A DNA stretch of 64,000 nucleotides from Allodiplogaster sudhausi (taxonomy: Eukaryota; Nematoda; Chromadorea; Rhabditida; Diplogasteridae), in assembly GCA_945643635.1 (NCBI GenBank), contig CALZFC010000032.1, positions 1,692,501-1,756,500 of the forward strand. Reading direction: 5' to 3'. Shown piece by piece: positions 60,315 through 64,000 of the stretch (positions are counted from its first letter, which is position 1; every line of letters begins with the position of its first letter). The position numbers and the translations under genes are program-made. The notes under the pieces are model-generated. The model was not told the origin of the DNA, made no database searches, and saw only the letters and a list, made by a program, of their open reading frames with translations.

Positions 60315-61919
60315 TCTATTCATCTAATACGATTAACAAGGTTGTTTGTCTTTTATAAAATTGTTGCCAATAATCTTTTGTTTAACGAACAGTTGTAAGG
60401 GATTTTTAGAGTTGCACCTGCATATGTTTGTCGAAGAGAGTATGTAGAATGAGTATGTAGAGTTTCCTTTTCATTCACTTAAAAAATTTTTAATCCTTCC
60501 TTGTTTGCATTATATAAAAAAATATTATGTAGTTAAATTTATTTGAATAACCAATCGATTTTGACGTCATGATGCGGTCGGAAAACGAAGTTTCCCAAAG
60601 AAAAAAAGAAAAAAAACTATGTAATAATATGTTCGTTTACTTGTTTTAAAAAACATTGAACTGTAATTTAGCTTCACATACAAGTATGCTTGAATAAGAA
60701 CTACGTTATTATTGCTATTGTAAAGGTCCAATTTAATTAAAGCGTCCCTGCGCATTGGTACGAACAACAAAAAGTAAAAGAATCTTCTAATGTGTATTTT
60801 TGCTGACGGTGCTTTTCATATTCGTTCAAAGGGTAAATGTGTTCACGTTCAAGTGACTTTGCTTGCATTTGCTTATGAAGTAATTGATACCAATTGATAA
60901 AAAAATTTTATATTTGAAGACTAAATTATGTTATTTATAAATTGAAGTCAAAACAGTAGCAGAGCAGCGTATCACAGTCTTCTCTTAATTTTTTCTGCCT
61001 TTATGACTCCTCTCGCTCTCTCGCTATCTTTTTCTCTGTCTGCCTGCCTCTCTCTGTCTTTCTTCTTTCCTACTTTCTTTATCGCTCTCTTTCTCTCCAC
61101 CTCTTGGCACTTTTGCAGAAGAAAAAGAAGTCAAATACAAGTAGAAGTTTTGAGAAGTAGCCATACAAAGAAAAAAATATGTAGCACACCACTATTATTC
61201 ATTTTTCGATATTATTATAGACGATCAAATCCTATAAATGCTATAAATGCTCGGCAAGCATCCTATCAATGATTTAAAATACCATTTCTATATGGCAATT
61301 AACGCGAACTGCAAACCACCGACTCAGCCTTTATTGTCCCCTGACAAACAATAAGCACCATTCATTTCTTATTATCGTGTCATCTCACTTATTGGAGCAT
61401 CATATCTTTCAAATCTCTCTCTCTCTCTCCATTCTTTTTTCATTATCATTTTATTTAACTGATCTTTCTATTTAACCGATCTCTCTCTTTCCTCTCTCTC
61501 TCTGTAATTTATTTTGAATTCCTCACACACCTATTAAAATTCCCAATTCCCATTGTCATTTGTTCTGATTGAGTGTTGAAAATTGTTAGGTTTTTTTCCT
61601 TTTATTGTAGCGTAACCCATGTTCCCATCGCCTGCATCCACCTTCGCCTTAATAACATTCTCTGACACTGGGCGAAAACCGCGTGTCCTCATAAGTGCAC
61701 AATTTATTGTGAAATTATTTTAAAGAATTACCGCGATTCTTTAAGAAGTTGTATTCGCCTGTGTGATTGTTCGTCAGAACAATTCAAATTACTCGAGCTT
61801 GTTGAATGTTTCTGAGACAAATATAATACATAGAGAAAGCGGGGGAGTGGGAGGCAGAGAACGGGTATGAGTAGGAGACTTGTCGATTGTGTATAGAACG
61901 ATGGTGAATTTGTGGCCAA
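60315..61919. other. AT-rich non-coding sequence
   Basis: CT-rich patches at 61005-61105 and 61415-61505. No exon supported. Further exons of the DEG/ENaC-derived gene were looked for here and not recognised. Confidence 0.5.
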
Positions 61920-63070
61920 ATTTTGGCCGAAAAATCATCGCCTTAAAAGTGGACGCATGCATTAAAAAAACATTTAAAGTAGCTAAAGCATGCTTGGAAG
62001 AGTCAACGGTGCGTGCGGCAGAGAAATGGCGTGTTTTGATACAAATTTGTGTCTGGCGTCCACTCCAGCCTCCATCGTTACCCATATGGAAACCCTGAAT
62101 GTAAATGAGCTTGAAAAGCTGAAGCAGCGTGTTCGAAAGAGTTGAAAAGTGTGGCATAGTTATATAAAACAGTATTATATTTAGTTAAGTTTGCTAGTTG
62201 ACGCCTATTCGCAATCCACATGGATATCAATATATGGCACGTTGGGAGGAGTGAAGAGTGAGGCGGTATCAGAGGTGTCAACGGGCCCAACATTTTTGGG
62301 CCGGCCCGGCCCGACGGGCCCAAGGTCTGGGCCGGCCCGGCCCGAGCGATTTCCGGGCCCTAGAATTTTGGGCCCGGCCCGTGGGCCCGTTTGAGCCCGA
62401 TTTTCAAAAATTCTGGAGGAAAAAAATTCCGACGAGCTAAAAAATATTTTGAAATTCAAAATTTTTCATATTCATGCTATGTATATTCATTTTAATGTAT
62501 AGTAGAAAACGTTTTAGGAGAAAAATGAACAAATGAAGAAAGTTTTGCACTTAAAAGTGCTACCAGTCGTCTTGACTGGACGACATCGTGTGCTAATCGG
62601 GCCCAAACGGGCCCTGCGGGCCGGCCCAACTTTTTTTGGCCCGGCCCGGCCCGGCCCGGGGACCTGGGAAGTTGGGCCGGCCCGGCCCGCGGGCCAGGCC
62701 GGGCCGTTGACACCTCTGGGCGGTATTACTAAAATGGCCTGTCTTCGCTTAATTTGTATCTGGCATCCAGGCTGGCGCCCCTCATTTATCATTTGGACGC
62801 CTGAATAAAAAGAAATAAATAGTAGGTTCTGAGCAATGCTAGATCTGGCAAAGCAACAGCAAACGTGTTTTGTGATAAAATGCTGCGACTTGCGTCTCGT
62901 CAGGCGCCCATCGTTGCATATGTGGACGCCTGAATATTAAAGAACGTGAAAAATTGAAATGGTGTATTTTTTAGGAGTTAGGGACGAATTAGTGTAATAA
63001 AATTGCGATTTCTGGCTAAAATCCAACGTTGCTCATTTGGATGCCTACATGCAAGAGACAAAGGTAAGAT
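61920..63070. repeat. Degenerate ~120-bp tandem repeat array
   Basis: A segment like CTGGCGTCCA...CATATGGACGCCTGAATATTAAAGA recurs at about 61930, 62050, 62205, 62755, 62890 and 63010. Spacing is about 120-135 bp except where the GC-rich element interrupts. Confidence 0.65.
62268..62728. mobile_element. GC-rich inverted-repeat element inserted in the satellite array
   Basis: Left end AGAGGTGTCAACGGGCC and right end GGCCGTTGACACCTCT are inverse. Both arms are GGGCCGGCCCGG-type sequence, while the 150-base centre is AT-rich. The ends match those of the block at 37373-37516. No coding capacity. Confidence 0.75.
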
Positions 63071-63608
63071 GAGTGCATGAAAGAAAAACGAAATATCACC
63101 TGGTGGATTACATGGCATCTCGGTTGTCATAATTAAATAGGTCAAACGAAACGCCGATTCGCATGCGATCGCAAATTTAAGTTATTAACTGATGAATATG
63201 ATGTTTGTGATACATTTTTCCATTTTCTCAGACCGAAGCAGACCGAATCGACTCGACCCCGCAACAGGCGATGCGCACTTATTGTTAGTTAATAATTTTT
63301 TTCTTTTAAAATTTTGGAACACCGTACAAATTTTTCTAAACATTTGGTTTTACGTGCAATCTATATAATAATATATAAATATGTACATATTACCCCTACG
63401 CTTAGCATTTCTCCAGAAAATTAGTATCTTGATATTTATGAAAGTATATTGTGAATGTGCAGTTCTCGGCAGATCAGATTCTCCCTTTGTCATAATTTAT
63501 GGCGGCTACCTGGACACCGGTGCAATACAGCTCACCACACTACATACATATATATGTAGCTACATCTCATAGTCTTTCTATTCTCGTTCCTTACTCTCCA
63601 TCTCTCCA

Positions 63609-63641
<33 letters not shown>

Positions 63642-64000
63642 TTCTCCCACTCACTCTTCGATAATGGCGGATTTGTAAAGAAACTCTTGTTATAATCTCA
63701 TTTCCGATGGCTGCTATAACAACGAATTGTCGGTAAAATAAAATTCACATATTATATTAATTGTAAAAGTAAGGTTCATACTTACATATCTATTGATATG
63801 AAAATCAAATATGTGAAGTCAATTTTTATTTTTCTTAGAGCGTTCATGACGGAAGAACTCATCGAGACGAGCTCAAGGCGAGCTTTCTCTTTCCCCGTAG
63901 TCTTAGAAATTCCTCTGGATATGAAGGTTATCATGATTATGAAAGTAACTTGTTCATATGAGTGCTTATCGCATCCTTCGGTAGATCGGTGATTCTCATA
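63071..64000. other. Non-coding window end
   Basis: AT-rich with a CT tract at 63605-63640 and a diverged AACAGGTGG-type repeat near 63095. An ATG frame at 63798-63992 runs past splice-like sites but is not convincing. Confidence 0.45.

Overview
This is animal nuclear DNA, most likely from a nematode. Genes are split into short exons with canonical GT-AG introns, many only 35-90 bases long and ending in TTTTCAG-like acceptors. Several first coding exons have their ATG 0-10 bases after a strong 3' splice site (32824, 46345, 54329, 20572), as expected when a spliced leader is trans-spliced on. One gene combines a mucin-like stalk, an EGF-like module and a DEG/ENaC (amiloride-sensitive) domain, resembling the EGAS family of Caenorhabditis. 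No operons of bacterial type, rRNA or CRISPR are present. The species cannot be named from sequence alone.

Layout. 0-16.5 kb is gene-poor and dominated by GA/CT microsatellites, with one possible two-exon gene (186-666), a tRNA-like pseudogene near 1.26 kb and a perfect-palindrome MITE at 6530-6991. 16.56-25.59 kb is a near-identical 4.4-4.7 kb tandem duplication carrying small exons: a two-exon 3' gene end plus several tiny ATG exons of related sequence. 25.58-29.5 kb holds exons of an unrecognised membrane protein that uses the same kind of first exon. 32.8-43.8 kb is a complete 12-exon Rh-type ammonium transporter gene (457 codons) whose introns are full of inserted elements: a 2.3-kb foldback element, a 1.34-kb element with long terminal inverted repeats, a 0.16-kb MITE, a 22-bp minisatellite and complementary GA/CT tracts. 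46.3-47.5 kb contains a possible very small gene. 49.0-58.6 kb holds two adjacent DEG/ENaC-family genes on the + strand: an EGAS-like gene (signal peptide, Cys-rich region, Ser/Thr stalk, EGF, DEG/ENaC C-terminal half with TM2), and a second gene with a DEG/ENaC N-terminal half (TM1 and ectodomain) that appears to run into a mucin-like exon and further Cys-rich exons instead of TM2. 58.6-60.3 kb is a duplicated pair of large (AAT)n arrays. 60.3-64 kb has no gene I can support, but contains a degenerate ~120-bp tandem repeat interrupted by a very GC-rich inverted-repeat element.

Functionally, the confident genes are membrane proteins: an Rh ammonium/CO2-type channel, and DEG/ENaC-type channel or channel-derived receptors with large extracellular stalks. 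Nothing in the sequence links them into one pathway. The most unusual points are the split and shuffled DEG/ENaC architecture, the recent tandem duplication of alternative first exons, and introns whose two ends are complementary purine and pyrimidine tracts.
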